Shown: positions 26,725 through 36,173 of the stretch, one piece after another
Layout of the letters: every line of letters begins with the position of its first letter
Numbering within the stretch: the first letter of the stretch is position 1
From: Mycobacterium sp. WUMAC-067
GTDB lineage: Bacteria > Actinomycetota > Actinomycetes > Mycobacteriales > Mycobacteriaceae
Reading direction: 5' to 3'
NCBI RefSeq assembly: GCF_020217485.1
Contig: NZ_JAEKMI010000017.1
Span: forward strand, 52,992 to 116,991
DNA: 64,000 nucleotides
Made by a program: the position numbers and the translations under genes
The notes under the pieces: generated by a model
Seen by the model: the letters and a program-made list of their open reading frames with translations, nothing else
The model's database searches: none
What the model was told of the DNA's origin: nothing

Positions 26725-27473
26725 CGCTGGCACGACGGGCACCAGTAGGCCACCCGTGCTTTCGTGTCGTCGGCGTCGATGGGGGTGGCGCAGCGACGGC
26801 ACTGCTGCCCGGCGCGCCCGTAGACCCAGAGCTGGCGCCCGCTGCGGGTGTCACCGGTGGTGCACCGGTTCCAACGAAAACGGTTGAGCCACAGCATTTC
26901 TCGTGCGCGAGAGACCAGCCGCCGCGGATCTGCGATGGCGCTCACCGGCGCGGTGGGCAGATGCCCGCTGATAAAACACAGTTCGTTGCAATAGACGTTG
27001 CCGATCCCGGCCAGCACCCGCTGGTCCAGCAGCGCCTCGGCGATCGGGCGGTGCGGGTCGGCGGTCAGGTTGGCGGCGGCACGCGCCGGGTCCCAATCCT
27101 CGCCCAGCAGATCGGGTCCCAGGTACGCGACGGCGTCGCCGTCGCGGTCGCGATCCAGGATCTCGAGCACCCCCAGGTCGACGCCGACGGCCCGGGCGGT
27201 GCCCGTCGCCAAGACGATGCGCGCCCGGTGGTCCACCCGCACCCGGCTGCCGACCCGCCAGCTGCCCTCCATCTTCAGATGCGAGTGAATGCTGGCGCGC
27301 CCCACCCGGATAAACAGATGCTTCCCGCGGCTGACGACCTCGTCGACCACCTGGCCGGTGAGGTCGACGGTGGCGAACCGCGGCACCCGAACGTCGCAGC
27401 GGGTCAGGGTGCCCCCGAGCAGGTGCTGACGCAGCACGGCGGCGGTGTGCCAGATGGTGTCACCCTCGGGCAT
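26721..27473 (-). CDS. nei: endonuclease VIII / DNA glycosylase Nei2
   Basis: A 250-residue base-excision repair glycosylase/AP lyase removing oxidised pyrimidines. It begins [10 protein letters not shown], giving the catalytic Pro2 and Glu3 after Met removal, with Lys in SRGKHLF and the helix-two-turn-helix GIGNVYCNE (about residue 160). A C-terminal zinc finger has CRRC...CPSC. It starts one base after the lhr stop, so it is the downstream partner of lhr in one operon, pairing a glycosylase with a helicase. Confidence 0.93.
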   Translation of the reverse strand: MPEGDTIWHTAAVLRQHLLGGTLTRCDVRVPRFATVDLTGQVVDEVVSRGKHLFIRVGRASIHSHLKMEGSWRVGSRVRVDHRARIVLATGTARAVGVDLGVLEILDRDRDGDAVAYLGPDLLGEDWDPARAAANLTADPHRPIAEALLDQRVLAGIGNVYCNELCFISGHLPTAPVSAIADPRRLVSRAREMLWLNRFRWNRCTTGDTRSGRQLWVYGRAGQQCRRCATPIDADDTKARVAYWCPSCQR

Positions 27474-27474
27474 C

Positions 27475-30400
27475 TCAGCGCAGCCGCATTCCGCGTGGCG
27501 TCGTGTGGAATCCGGCGTCGGTGAGCGCGCTCAGCGGCGCGGACCCGTCCGCGCGGGGCGCCAGTGCCGGCACCCCGTCGATGCGCTCCACCAGCATCCC
27601 CGCGACGCGGCGGGAGGCGACCAGGTCGGCCAGGGCCGTCGCCGCCGCGAGGTGGGCCGCGGGATCGTCGGTGAAGGTCAGCAGCGAGCGTCCGCCGCGC
27701 TCCAGGAACCAGGCGAGCTCGCCGTCGACCAGCACGACGAGCGCGCCGGCCTTGCGGCCCGGCCGCGCGCCCTCGCCGGCGGAGGCGGGCCAGGGCAGCG
27801 CCGCGCCATACGGGTTGGCGGGGTCCGCCGCGGCCAGCACCACCGCCCGGTATTCCGGCCGTTCCGGATCGACCCCCTCGCTGAAGTTGCGCAGCCGGTC
27901 GACCGTCGATGCGACGGCGAACTGCGCCCCGCCCAGCGACTCGATGAAGTAGCCGCGCTGGCACCGGCCCGCGTCCTCGAAGGTGCTCAGCACCTTGTAC
28001 AGGGTGGCGAACCCGCCCGGGACGCCCTCGGTGGCCACCGCGCCGCGGGTGAGCACGCCGTGGCGGCCCAGCAACAGTTCCGCTTGGTAGTGGGCGCGCA
28101 GCGTGGAATCGGGCTCGGGGGCCGGCAGGATCGACCATCGGCCGCCCACGGTGGGGTCGGCGGGCCGGGACTGCGCGTGCGCGACGGTGTACCGGCTCAG
28201 CCGCGGCGGGCGCTGCGACCGGTGCGCGGGTGCGGAACGTTTCCGGGCGCCGGCGCCCCCGAGGACGGCGCGCACCGGGGCGAACGTGTCGCCGGTGATC
28301 CAGCCGGCCCAGATCAGTTCCCACAGTGCGGTTTTGAGCTCGGCGTCGGAGACCGCGCCGTGCGCGAGTTGGCGGAAGAAGTAGGCGCCGCCCCCGGCCA
28401 GGGTGTCCAGGATGGCGCGGTGGGCGTCGCCCAGGTCGATGTCGGCGGGCCCGGCCAGTGTCAGGGGCGCGGATTCGCCGGCGTGCAACGCGATCCAGCC
28501 GTCGCTGCTCGAGATCGACCCGGCGCCCGACCAGGTGACCTCGCCGGTGGCGAGCAGTTCGTCGAGCATCGCGGGGGAGTAGTCGCGGACCCGGGGGGCC
28601 AGCACCAGCGGCTCGATCGCCGACGCCGGCATCCGCACACCGGCCAGCTGGTCGATCACCGACATCAGGCCGTCCAGGCCGGAATAGCCTGGGCTGCGCG
28701 AGGATTCGGCCGCCCCCACGTGATGCCAGGCCGGCAGGAAGCGGCCGTACGCGGCGGTGCTGACCGGCTCGACCTGGGCCCGCAGCGCCGCCAGCGACCG
28801 TCGCCGCAGGATGCGCAAGACGTCGGCGTCGCACCACTGCTCGGCCCCGACCACACCGGCCGCCCCCGACGTCTCGGGCGCGGCGACGAAGTCGCCGCGC
28901 ACCAGCCGGCCGTCACCGGCCAGCCGGCCCAGGACATCCGCCGTCACCCGCAGCCCCAGGCCGAATCGGGCGGCGGCCTCGGCCGTGGTGAACGGGGTGT
29001 GGGTGCGCGCGTAGCGGCCCAGCAGTTCGCCCAGCGGGTCGGTGACCTCCTCGGTGAAGGCGGCCGGCACACCCAGCGGAACCGGGATGCCGATGCCGTC
29101 GCGCAGGCGCCCGATGTCCTCGATGGCCACCCACCAGCTGCGCCCGGCGAACGACACCGTCAGCGCGCGCCGCGCCGCGCGCAGGCCCTCCAGCCAGCCG
29201 CCGACGTTTTTGCCGTCGGCGATGTCACTGCGGGCGGCCACCTCCTCCTCGGTCAGCGGGCCCAACAGCCGCAGCAGGTCCGCGACGCCCTCGGCGTCGC
29301 GCGCGGCCCGTTCGGCCGAGAGGTGCTGCAGCTGGCGGGCGGTGGCGTCGATGACCTCGGGATCGAGGAGCTCGCGCAGCTCCACCCGGCCCAGCAGCTC
29401 GGCCAGCAGCGTGCTGTCCAGCGAGAGCGCCGCGGCCCGGCGCTCCGCCAGCGGGCTGTCGCCTTCGTACATGAACGCGCCGACGTAGCCGAACAGCAGC
29501 GACGCCGCGAACGGGGAGGGGCGCGCGGTCTCGACCTCGACAACCCGCACCCGCCGCTGGGCGATGCCGGTCATCAGCGTCACCAGGGCGGGGACGTCGT
29601 AGACGTCCTGCAGGCATTCGCGGATGGTCTCCAGCACGACGGGGAAGTCGGGGTATCTGCGGGCCACCTCGAGCAACTGGGCGGCGCGCTGGCGCTGCTG
29701 CCACAGCGGCGAGCGGCGGCCGGGGTGCCGGCGCGGCAACAAAAGCGCGCGGGCCGCGCACTCGCGGAACCGCGACGCGAACAGCGCCGAACCGCCCACC
29801 TCGTCGGTGACGATCGGGTCGATCTCGTCGGCGTCGAAGACGAAAAGGTCCGCGCCGGGCGGTGTTTCCATCCCCGTGTCCGACGCGAAATCGGCCAAGG
29901 TGTCGGGCAGGCGCACCACGACGCCGTCGTCGGAGGCGGTGGGCTTCTCGTCGATGCCGTAGCGTTCCCGCAGCCGCCGGCCCACCGCCAGCGCCAACGG
30001 CCCGTTCACGGGCAGCCCGTAGGGCGAGTGCAGGATCACCCGCCAGTCTCCGAGCTCGTCGCGGAACCGCTCGACCAGCAGGGTGGTGTCGGTGGGCACC
30101 ACCCCGGCGGCGGTGCGCTGCTCGTCGAGCAGGCGCGCCAGGTTGTCGGTGGCGTAGGCGTCGAAACCCAGCCCGGCGCAGCGGGTTTCGAATTCCTCGC
30201 GGGTGAGGCCGGCCAGCTCACCGGTGAACGCGCCGAGCGCGGCGCCCAGCTCGGCCGGGCGGCCCACGCCGTCACCGCGCCAGAACGGCAACCGGGCCGG
30301 TTGGCCGGGCGCCGGGATCACCAGCACCCGGTCGTGGGTGATCTCGGTGATCCGCCAGCTGGTGGCGCCCAGCGAGATGACATCGCCGGGCCGCGACTCG

Positions 30401-32115
30401 TAGACCATTTCCTCTTCGAGTTCGCCGACCCGCGAAGGCTTTTCGGCCTCGGAGGCCAGATACACGGTGAAAAGTCCGCGGTCGGGGATGGCCCCGCCGG
30501 AGGTCACGGCCAGCCGCTGAGCGCCGGGGCGCGCGGTCAACGTGCCGGTGTCGCGGTCGTAGACCAGCCGCGGACGCAGCTCGGCGAAATCGGTGGAGGG
30601 GTACTTGCCGCTCAACAGGTCCAGGGTGGCCTCGTACACGCTGCGCGGCAGCGTCGCGAACGGCGCGGCGCGGCGCACCGTGTCGAACCACTTGTCGGCG
30701 TCCAGCGGCTCGAGCGCGGCGGCCGCCACGGTCTGCTGCGCCAGGATGTCGAGCGGGTTGGCGGGCACCCGCATCGTTTCGATCTGGCCGGTCAGCATGC
30801 GCTGCACGCTGACCGCGCAGCCGATCAGGTCGGTGCGGTGCTTGGGGAACAGCACGCCCTGGGAGACCTCACCGACCTGGTGCCCGGCCCGGCCGATGCG
30901 TTGCAGGCCGCTGGCCACCGACGGCGGCGCCTCCACCTGGATCACCAGGTCGACCGCGCCCATGTCGATGCCGAGCTCCAGGCTGGAGGTGGCCACCACC
31001 GCCTTGAGCAGCCCGCGCTTGAGGTCCTCTTCGACCAGGGCGCGTTGTTCCTTGCTCACCGACCCGTGGTGGGCGCGCGCCAGGATCGGGTCGGCGCCGT
31101 AGGTCTGGCCCGAGCCCATGATGTGCGCCGGGGCGCCGCCCGCCACCTTGGGGTTGGCCTCCGTGGACAGCTCGAGGCCGCTGCGTTCGGCGTGGATCTC
31201 GTTGAGGCGGGCGGTGAGTCGTTCGGCCAGCCGCCGCGAATTGGCGAACACGATGGTCGAGTTGTGCGCCTCGATCAGGTCGACCAGACGGTTCTCCACG
31301 TCGGGCCAGATGGAGGGGGTACCTCCCGCTTGCGGGGGAGTGTTCGCCAGGTTGGCCATGTCGGGCACCGGCACGGCCACGGTGAGCTCGACCGTCTTGG
31401 CCGACGCCGGCGCGACGATGGTCGTCGGCTGCCCGCCGGACAGGAACCGGGCGAGTTCCTCGGGTGGGCGCACCGTCGCCGACAACCCGATCCGCTGGGC
31501 GGGCGCGCCCTCCCGCAGCGAGTCGAGGCGCTCCAGCGACACCGCCAGGTGCGCGCCGCGCTTGCCCGCGGCGATGGCGTGGATCTCGTCGACGATCACC
31601 GTCTGCACCCCGGCCAGGGTTTCGCGTGCCGCGGAGGTGAGCATCAAAAACAGCGACTCCGGAGTGGTGATCAGCACGTCGGGGGGCCGGTTGATGAGGT
31701 GGCGGCGGGCGGCCGGCGGGGTGTCGCCGGAACGCACCCCGACGCTGATGTCCGGCGGCGGCAGGCCCCGGCGTTCGGCGATGCGGGTGAGCCCGGCCAG
31801 GGGGGTGCGCAGGTTGCGCTCGACGTCGACGGCCAGCGCCTTGAGCGGGGACACGTAGAGTACCCGGGTGCCCCGCGGGCGGTCGGCCGAGCCGGCGAGG
31901 CTGTCCAGCGCCCACAGGAAGGCCGCCAGCGTCTTGCCGGACCCGGTGGGGGCGATCACCAGGGTGTTGTGGCCGTCGGCGATGGCCTCCCAGGCCTCGG
32001 CCTGCGCGGTGGTCGGCGCGTCGAAGGTGCTGGTGAACCACTCGCGGGTGACGGCGCTGAACCGGCCCAGGGGGTCGGCGGGGCCGGGCGGCCCGGAATC
32101 AGCGCGAGTGCTCAC
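27475..32115 (-). CDS. lhr: Lhr superfamily 2 DNA helicase
   Basis: A 1546-residue ATP-dependent 3'-5' DNA helicase. The N-terminal core has Walker A APTGSGKT (about residue 55), the Walker B/DEIH box VDEIHAIA (about 173), SATVR, the ELGIDMG and QRIGRAGHQ motifs, then a winged-helix domain; the last 600 or so residues are the Lhr C-terminal domain. In mycobacteria Lhr is induced by DNA damage and is linked with repair of crosslinks. It lies between a TetR gene and nei. At about 31311-31342 an in-frame palindromic insert adds residues around [10 protein letters not shown]. Confidence 0.95.
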   Translation of the reverse strand: MSTRADSGPPGPADPLGRFSAVTREWFTSTFDAPTTAQAEAWEAIADGHNTLVIAPTGSGKTLAAFLWALDSLAGSADRPRGTRVLYVSPLKALAVDVERNLRTPLAGLTRIAERRGLPPPDISVGVRSGDTPPAARRHLINRPPDVLITTPESLFLMLTSAARETLAGVQTVIVDEIHAIAAGKRGAHLAVSLERLDSLREGAPAQRIGLSATVRPPEELARFLSGGQPTTIVAPASAKTVELTVAVPVPDMANLANTPPQAGGTPSIWPDVENRLVDLIEAHNSTIVFANSRRLAERLTARLNEIHAERSGLELSTEANPKVAGGAPAHIMGSGQTYGADPILARAHHGSVSKEQRALVEEDLKRGLLKAVVATSSLELGIDMGAVDLVIQVEAPPSVASGLQRIGRAGHQVGEVSQGVLFPKHRTDLIGCAVSVQRMLTGQIETMRVPANPLDILAQQTVAAAALEPLDADKWFDTVRRAAPFATLPRSVYEATLDLLSGKYPSTDFAELRPRLVYDRDTGTLTARPGAQRLAVTSGGAIPDRGLFTVYLASEAEKPSRVGELEEEMVYESRPGDVISLGATSWRITEITHDRVLVIPAPGQPARLPFWRGDGVGRPAELGAALGAFTGELAGLTREEFETRCAGLGFDAYATDNLARLLDEQRTAAGVVPTDTTLLVERFRDELGDWRVILHSPYGLPVNGPLALAVGRRLRERYGIDEKPTASDDGVVVRLPDTLADFASDTGMETPPGADLFVFDADEIDPIVTDEVGGSALFASRFRECAARALLLPRRHPGRRSPLWQQRQRAAQLLEVARRYPDFPVVLETIRECLQDVYDVPALVTLMTGIAQRRVRVVEVETARPSPFAASLLFGYVGAFMYEGDSPLAERRAAALSLDSTLLAELLGRVELRELLDPEVIDATARQLQHLSAERAARDAEGVADLLRLLGPLTEEEVAARSDIADGKNVGGWLEGLRAARRALTVSFAGRSWWVAIEDIGRLRDGIGIPVPLGVPAAFTEEVTDPLGELLGRYARTHTPFTTAEAAARFGLGLRVTADVLGRLAGDGRLVRGDFVAAPETSGAAGVVGAEQWCDADVLRILRRRSLAALRAQVEPVSTAAYGRFLPAWHHVGAAESSRSPGYSGLDGLMSVIDQLAGVRMPASAIEPLVLAPRVRDYSPAMLDELLATGEVTWSGAGSISSSDGWIALHAGESAPLTLAGPADIDLGDAHRAILDTLAGGGAYFFRQLAHGAVSDAELKTALWELIWAGWITGDTFAPVRAVLGGAGARKRSAPAHRSQRPPRLSRYTVAHAQSRPADPTVGGRWSILPAPEPDSTLRAHYQAELLLGRHGVLTRGAVATEGVPGGFATLYKVLSTFEDAGRCQRGYFIESLGGAQFAVASTVDRLRNFSEGVDPERPEYRAVVLAAADPANPYGAALPWPASAGEGARPGRKAGALVVLVDGELAWFLERGGRSLLTFTDDPAAHLAAATALADLVASRRVAGMLVERIDGVPALAPRADGSAPLSALTDAGFHTTPRGMRLR
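31311..31342. repeat. palindromic insert inside lhr
   Basis: TGGAGGGGGTACCTCCCGCT then TGCGGGGGAG form a hairpin with a perfect CCCGC/GCGGG stem. It adds about ten residues between helicase core blocks (PDMANLA and SIWPDVE) without breaking the frame. Similar strings occur as dispersed repeats in mycobacteria, as I recall. Confidence 0.45.
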
Positions 32116-32157
32116 CCGTCCATGGTGCCAACGGGGACCGACATGATGCCGCGGCGC

Positions 32158-32820
32158 TCAGGTGCGCGAGGTGTTCATCGCCTCGCCGAGCTCCTCCGGG
32201 ATCTCGGGCACCCGCGCGATCGCGTCCAGCAGCGCGTGCGCGCAGGCGTCGGCGAGTTTGTCGGCGTCGGTGGTGGGGTCGATGATCCGCTGCCGGCAGA
32301 TCTCGAAGGTCATCGCCAGCCAGCCGTTCAGGATCACCCGCAGATGGCGCTCGACCTCGGGTTCCATGCTGGCCGCGGGGAGTTCGGCGATCAGCCGGTT
32401 GATCCGGGACATGATGTGTTCCATCTGGCGGTTCTTGGCGTCGTCCTCGACGCCCAGCAGAACCGGGTCGGACCGCCCCAGCCCGACGTACGCCGCCCAC
32501 GCGGCCTCCGGGTTCTGCTCGTGGTAGGCCATGTAGGCCAGCACGCCGACCCGGATCTCCTCATACATGGTCAGACCGGTGACGTCGTCCATGTTGGTGT
32601 TCTCGTACAGGCGGTCGGCCTCGTCCTTGACCACCGCCGCGAAAAACGCTCGCTTGTCGGGGAAATAGTGGTACATCAGGGCCCGCGACACCCCGGCGCG
32701 TTCCGCGATCTCGTCGATGCGGACCTCGTCGTAAGGTCGCTTCCCAAAAACCTCTGCCCCTAAAGCGAGCAGCTCAGCGCGCCGATCCTCGGGGGATAGA
32801 CGCCTTCGGGCTGTCGGCAT
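32158..32820 (-). CDS. TetR-family regulator (Rv3295-like)
   Basis: A 220-residue repressor. The N-terminal helix-turn-helix (about residues 10-60) shows VRIDEIAERAGVSRALMYHY. The C-terminal ligand domain is specific and contains YHEQNPEAAWAAYVGLGRSD. It lies 42 bases upstream of lhr in the same direction, so it may control lhr-nei as well as itself. A palindrome at 32833-32847, just before its start, is the likely operator. The ligand is unknown. Confidence 0.88.
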   Translation of the reverse strand: MPTARRRLSPEDRRAELLALGAEVFGKRPYDEVRIDEIAERAGVSRALMYHYFPDKRAFFAAVVKDEADRLYENTNMDDVTGLTMYEEIRVGVLAYMAYHEQNPEAAWAAYVGLGRSDPVLLGVEDDAKNRQMEHIMSRINRLIAELPAASMEPEVERHLRVILNGWLAMTFEICRQRIIDPTTDADKLADACAHALLDAIARVPEIPEELGEAMNTSRT

Positions 32821-32832
32821 GTGTCAGATAGT

Positions 32833-32847
32833 ACTCATACGACATGA
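32833..32847. promoter_or_regulatory. candidate TetR operator
   Basis: CTCAT and ATGAG form a perfect 5-base inverted repeat with a 5-base spacer, 13 bases upstream of the TetR start codon. Position and symmetry fit autorepression. Confidence 0.45.
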
Positions 32848-32874
32848 GACGACGGCCACAATGGATTCAACGCC

Positions 32875-34395
32875 TCAGCCGAACTCCACTCCCTGGGCCA
32901 GCGGCAACTCGCCGGAATAATTGACGGTATTGGTACTTTGGCGCATGTAGGCCTTCCACGAGTCCGTGCCCGATTCCCGCCCGCCGCCGGTTTCCTTCTC
33001 GCCACCGAACGCGCCGCCGATCTCCGCGCCGGACGTGCCGATGTTGACATTGGCGATTCCGCAGTCGGATTCGGCCAGGAACTGTTCGGCCTCGCGCAGG
33101 TCCGTGGTGAAGATGGACGACGAAAGCCCCTGCGGCACGGCGTTGTTGAGGGCTATCGCGTCGGCCAGCTCGTGGTAGGTCAGCACGTAGAGGATGGGCG
33201 CGAACGTCTCGCTCGCCACGATGGCGGTCTGCCCGGGCATGCGCACCACGGCCGGCGCGACGTAGTAGGAATTCGGCTGCTCGCGGCCCTGCGGGTGCCG
33301 GCGGTCGCCGTCGATGACCTCGCCGCCGTCGGCGCGCGCGGATTCCAGCGCCCCCACCATGTCGCGGTAGGCGGTCTCGTGGATGAGCGGCCCGATCAGG
33401 GTGCCGGGTGCGCACGGGTCGCCGATGGGCAGTTGCCGGAAGGCGGACACGACGCGGTCCACCACCTCGTCGGCCACCGAGTGGTGGACGATGAGCCGGC
33501 GCAGGCTGGTGCAGCGTTGGCCGGCGGTGCCGGCGGCGGCGAACACGATGGCCCGCACCGCGAGGTCCAGGTCGGCCGACGGCGTCACGATGGCGGCGTT
33601 GTTGCCGCCCAGTTCCAGCAGCACCCGGCCGAACCGCGCGGCGACGCGGGGGCCGACCTCGCGGCCCATCCGGACCGAACCGGTCGCGGACACCAGCGCG
33701 ACCCGGGGGTCGTCCACCAGCAGCCCGCCGAGGTCGCGGTCGCCCAGTATCAGGGAGCTCACCGCGGGCGGGGCGCCGACGTCGGCCGCGGCCCGGGCGA
33801 TCAGCGCCTGGGTGGCCAGCGCCGTCAACGGCGTCAGCTCCGAGGGCTTCCACACCACCGGGTCCCCGCACACCAGGGCCAGCGCGGCGTTCCACGCCCA
33901 CACGGCGACCGGGAAGTTGAACGCGGTGATCACCCCCACCACGCCCAGCGGGTGCCAGGTCTCCAGCAGCCGGTGCCCGGGGCGTTCCGACGCGATGGTG
34001 CGCCCGTAGAGCTGGCGCGACAGGCCGACGGCGAACTGGCAGACGTCGATCATCTCCTGCACTTCGCCGGCCGCCTCGGAGGTGATCTTGCCGACCTCGA
34101 CGGTCACCAGGGTGGCCAGCTCGTCCTTGTGCGCCGTGAGCAGCTCGCCCAGGCGCGCCACCAGCGCGCCGCGGACGGGGGCGGGCGTGGTTCGCCACAC
34201 CGAAAAGGCTTGGGCCGCTTGGGCGATCGTCGCATCGGCCCGCTCTGCTGTGGTGAGCGCGACGGTGAACAGCACCTCGCCGGTGATCGGCGTGCTGGCG
34301 GGCAACCCGTGGGCGTCCGGCTCGCCGAGGCTCGCGGTGACGCCGATCGCCTCGAAGGCCGTGCGGACGCGGGCGCGCAACTGTTCGGTGGTCAT
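32875..34395 (-). CDS. pcd: piperideine-6-carboxylate / aminoadipate semialdehyde dehydrogenase
   Basis: A 506-residue NAD-dependent aldehyde dehydrogenase that oxidises L-aminoadipate semialdehyde (in equilibrium with piperideine-6-carboxylate) to L-2-aminoadipate, the step after Lat in lysine breakdown. Motifs: ITAFNFPVAVWAWN, VWKPSELTP, the catalytic Glu in LLELGGNNA and the catalytic Cys in TAGQRCTSLRR, then NVNIGTSGAEIGGAFGG. The ATG at 34395 overlaps the stop of the DUF1338 gene (ATGA), so they are coupled. The substrate follows from its homologue and from lat nearby. Confidence 0.92.
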   Translation of the reverse strand: MTTEQLRARVRTAFEAIGVTASLGEPDAHGLPASTPITGEVLFTVALTTAERADATIAQAAQAFSVWRTTPAPVRGALVARLGELLTAHKDELATLVTVEVGKITSEAAGEVQEMIDVCQFAVGLSRQLYGRTIASERPGHRLLETWHPLGVVGVITAFNFPVAVWAWNAALALVCGDPVVWKPSELTPLTALATQALIARAAADVGAPPAVSSLILGDRDLGGLLVDDPRVALVSATGSVRMGREVGPRVAARFGRVLLELGGNNAAIVTPSADLDLAVRAIVFAAAGTAGQRCTSLRRLIVHHSVADEVVDRVVSAFRQLPIGDPCAPGTLIGPLIHETAYRDMVGALESARADGGEVIDGDRRHPQGREQPNSYYVAPAVVRMPGQTAIVASETFAPILYVLTYHELADAIALNNAVPQGLSSSIFTTDLREAEQFLAESDCGIANVNIGTSGAEIGGAFGGEKETGGGRESGTDSWKAYMRQSTNTVNYSGELPLAQGVEFG

Positions 34396-35627
34396 GAGCA
34401 TGCCTTTTCGTAGAGGGCGTACGGGTCGGCGACGTCGCGGCCGATCGCCCCGGCCAGCCACTGCGCGTCGTAGCCGGATTCGTCTGGTGCGTCCGCGGTT
34501 TCGGCGTCGGAGTCCAGGTTGGACCGGAAGATGCCCGCCGCCGAGGCGGGCAGGAAGTCCTCGTAGACGATCGGCGCCGACGGGTCGCCGCCGCGGTAAT
34601 AGCCCAGCCCCTCGGCGGCCATCCGCTCGTCGGTGGGCGGAAAGTGATCCGCCCACACCGCGGCCGGGTCGGCGGCGCTCATCGCGGCGTCGTAGCGCGC
34701 GCGGCCCTTCGGTGTCAGCGCGACACCGCGGGCCTCCACTTCGCCGAAGCGCACCCGCAGCGTCCCCTCGGTGATCCGACCGTCCTCGCCGCGGAACCGG
34801 CGGGGTTCGGCCAGGGCGCGAAAAGAGGTCTGGCGCAACAACACCGCCGGCCCGTCGGTGCGCGGCGGCCCTTGGATGGCGTCGATCATGGCGATGCCGC
34901 GCCCGGTCATCCGCCGGTACAGATCGTCGATGTCGAGGACGCGGGGCGTCAGGTGGTTGAGGTGGGTGGAGCCGGCGCCGGCGATGTCGGCGGCCACCGC
35001 GGACACCCGTGACAACTCGTCGTACCAGGACTTGTCGATGGGCTCGGCCGACAGGGCGAACGCCGCCACCGCCGCCGCGACGAACTCCCGCGCCCGGTCG
35101 GCGGTGCAGCCGTCCTCGGCGGTGACCTCACGCGCGCGGGCGAGCAGCGCGGGATCGAACAGTTGGCGGCGCGCCAGGAAGGCCTCGACGCGGCGGCGCA
35201 GGTCACGGTCGAAGAACCGCGCGTCGTGGGTGGCCAGCATCGAGGTGAACACCCGAAAAGGATTGAGCGACAGCTCGTTTGCATCGACGGGCCGGAAGGC
35301 GGTCGACACCACGGGGACGGGTGAGGCCGCGCAGCGCAGGTCGTAGTAGCCGACCGGCAGCATGCCGAACGCGGCGAAAAGGTCGGCGACCGCGGCCAGT
35401 TCGGCCGGGCTGCCCACCCGGATGGCGCCGTGCCGCTCGGCCGTGACGCGCCGCAGCGAACCGAACCGTTCGGCGTCGGGGTGGCGCGCCGCGACATCGG
35501 CGTTGACCCGCTCGCTCACCGCGACCAGGGTGCCGTAGGCGGGCACCTCGGCGGCGTACATCGCCGAGAGGCCCGCGGCGAAAAGCGCGCGAAGCTGCCA
35601 CGTCGGCAGCCATTTCGCGCGGCTCAC
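34392..35627 (-). CDS. 2-oxoadipate dioxygenase/decarboxylase-like (DUF1338)
   Basis: A 411-residue protein of the DUF1338/YdcJ/HglS family. Conserved blocks are TAERHGAIRVG (His66), VSTAFRP, NPFRVFTSM, THLNHLTPRVLDIDD (His222/225), GPPRTDGPAVLLRQTSF, RFGEVEARGVALTPKGR (Glu296) and YEDFLPASAAGIFRSNLD. In Pseudomonas putida HglS uses such a His/His/Glu metal site to turn 2-oxoadipate into D-2-hydroxyglutarate and carbon dioxide. Coupling to pcd and nearness to lat supports the same role in lysine degradation. In M. tuberculosis the homologue Rv3292 is usually left as hypothetical. The GTG at 35627 is chosen because upstream codons run antisense into lrpA. Confidence 0.82.
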   Translation of the reverse strand: MSRAKWLPTWQLRALFAAGLSAMYAAEVPAYGTLVAVSERVNADVAARHPDAERFGSLRRVTAERHGAIRVGSPAELAAVADLFAAFGMLPVGYYDLRCAASPVPVVSTAFRPVDANELSLNPFRVFTSMLATHDARFFDRDLRRRVEAFLARRQLFDPALLARAREVTAEDGCTADRAREFVAAAVAAFALSAEPIDKSWYDELSRVSAVAADIAGAGSTHLNHLTPRVLDIDDLYRRMTGRGIAMIDAIQGPPRTDGPAVLLRQTSFRALAEPRRFRGEDGRITEGTLRVRFGEVEARGVALTPKGRARYDAAMSAADPAAVWADHFPPTDERMAAEGLGYYRGGDPSAPIVYEDFLPASAAGIFRSNLDSDAETADAPDESGYDAQWLAGAIGRDVADPYALYEKACS

Positions 35628-35657
35628 GGCGCGCCGTTCCTGCGATAGTCTCCGGCC

Positions 35658-36110
35658 ATGAGTGAGACGCTCGACGACGTCGACCGGATTCTGGTGCGCG
35701 AGCTGGTCGCCGACGGACGCGCGACGCTGGCGGAGTTGGCGGCCAGCGCCCGGCTGTCGGTCTCGGCGGTCCAGTCGAGGGTGCGCAGGCTCGAGGCCCG
35801 CGGCGTCATCGCCGGATACTCGGCGCGCATCGACCCGGAGGCCGTCGGGCACCTGCTGTCGGCGTTCGTGGCCATCACTCCTCTGGATCCCTCTCAACCC
35901 GATGATGCGCCCGCCCGCCTCGAGCACATCGAGGAGATCGAATCGTGTCACTCGGTGGCCGGCGAAGAAAGCTACGTCCTGCTGGTGCGCGTCGCATCCG
36001 CCCGGGCGCTCGAGGACCTGCTGCAGCGAATCCGGACGGCGGCGAACGTCAAGACCCGCAGCACCATCATTCTCAATACTTTTTACACAGATCGGCAGCA
36101 TATTCCATAA
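35658..36110 (+). CDS. lrpA: Lrp/AsnC-family regulator
   Basis: A 150-residue feast/famine regulator: N-terminal helix-turn-helix (ATLAELAASARLSVSAVQSR) and C-terminal RAM ligand-binding domain (about 65-145, with VAGEESYVLLVRVAS). In M. tuberculosis LrpA is tied to control of lat and binds amino acids. It lies between the divergent DUF1338-pcd unit (30 bases away) and lat (63 bases downstream), placing it to control both. GATAGT at 35644-35649 could be its -10 box, giving an almost leaderless mRNA. Confidence 0.92.
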   Translation: MSETLDDVDRILVRELVADGRATLAELAASARLSVSAVQSRVRRLEARGVIAGYSARIDPEAVGHLLSAFVAITPLDPSQPDDAPARLEHIEEIESCHSVAGEESYVLLVRVASARALEDLLQRIRTAANVKTRSTIILNTFYTDRQHIP

Positions 36111-36144
36111 ATTATCCTGTCACGGCGCAACAATAGTGTAAAAA
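36080..36144. promoter_or_regulatory. 9-base inverted repeat around the lat promoter region
   Basis: TTTTTACAC (36080-36088, inside the end of lrpA) and GTGTAAAAA (36136-36144) are perfect inverted copies, 47 bases apart. The A/T-rich arms in GC-rich DNA, about 30 to 90 bases before the lat start, fit spaced binding sites for an Lrp-type protein that loops or wraps DNA. LrpA binding is inferred. Confidence 0.5.
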
Positions 36145-36173
36145 TGCGCCATCATGCCCGTACCATGGGCGTC

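Noticed and set aside
27445..32763. Very long plus-strand open frame (1772 codons) opposite lhr
   Set aside because: It is the low-stop shadow of lhr in GC-rich DNA: composition is Gly/Arg/Gln/Ala-rich with no domain, while the minus strand encodes a full helicase.
35628..36101. N-terminal extension of the DUF1338 gene through lrpA
   Set aside because: The family alignment begins at VSRAKWLPTW; upstream codons are the antisense of lrpA.
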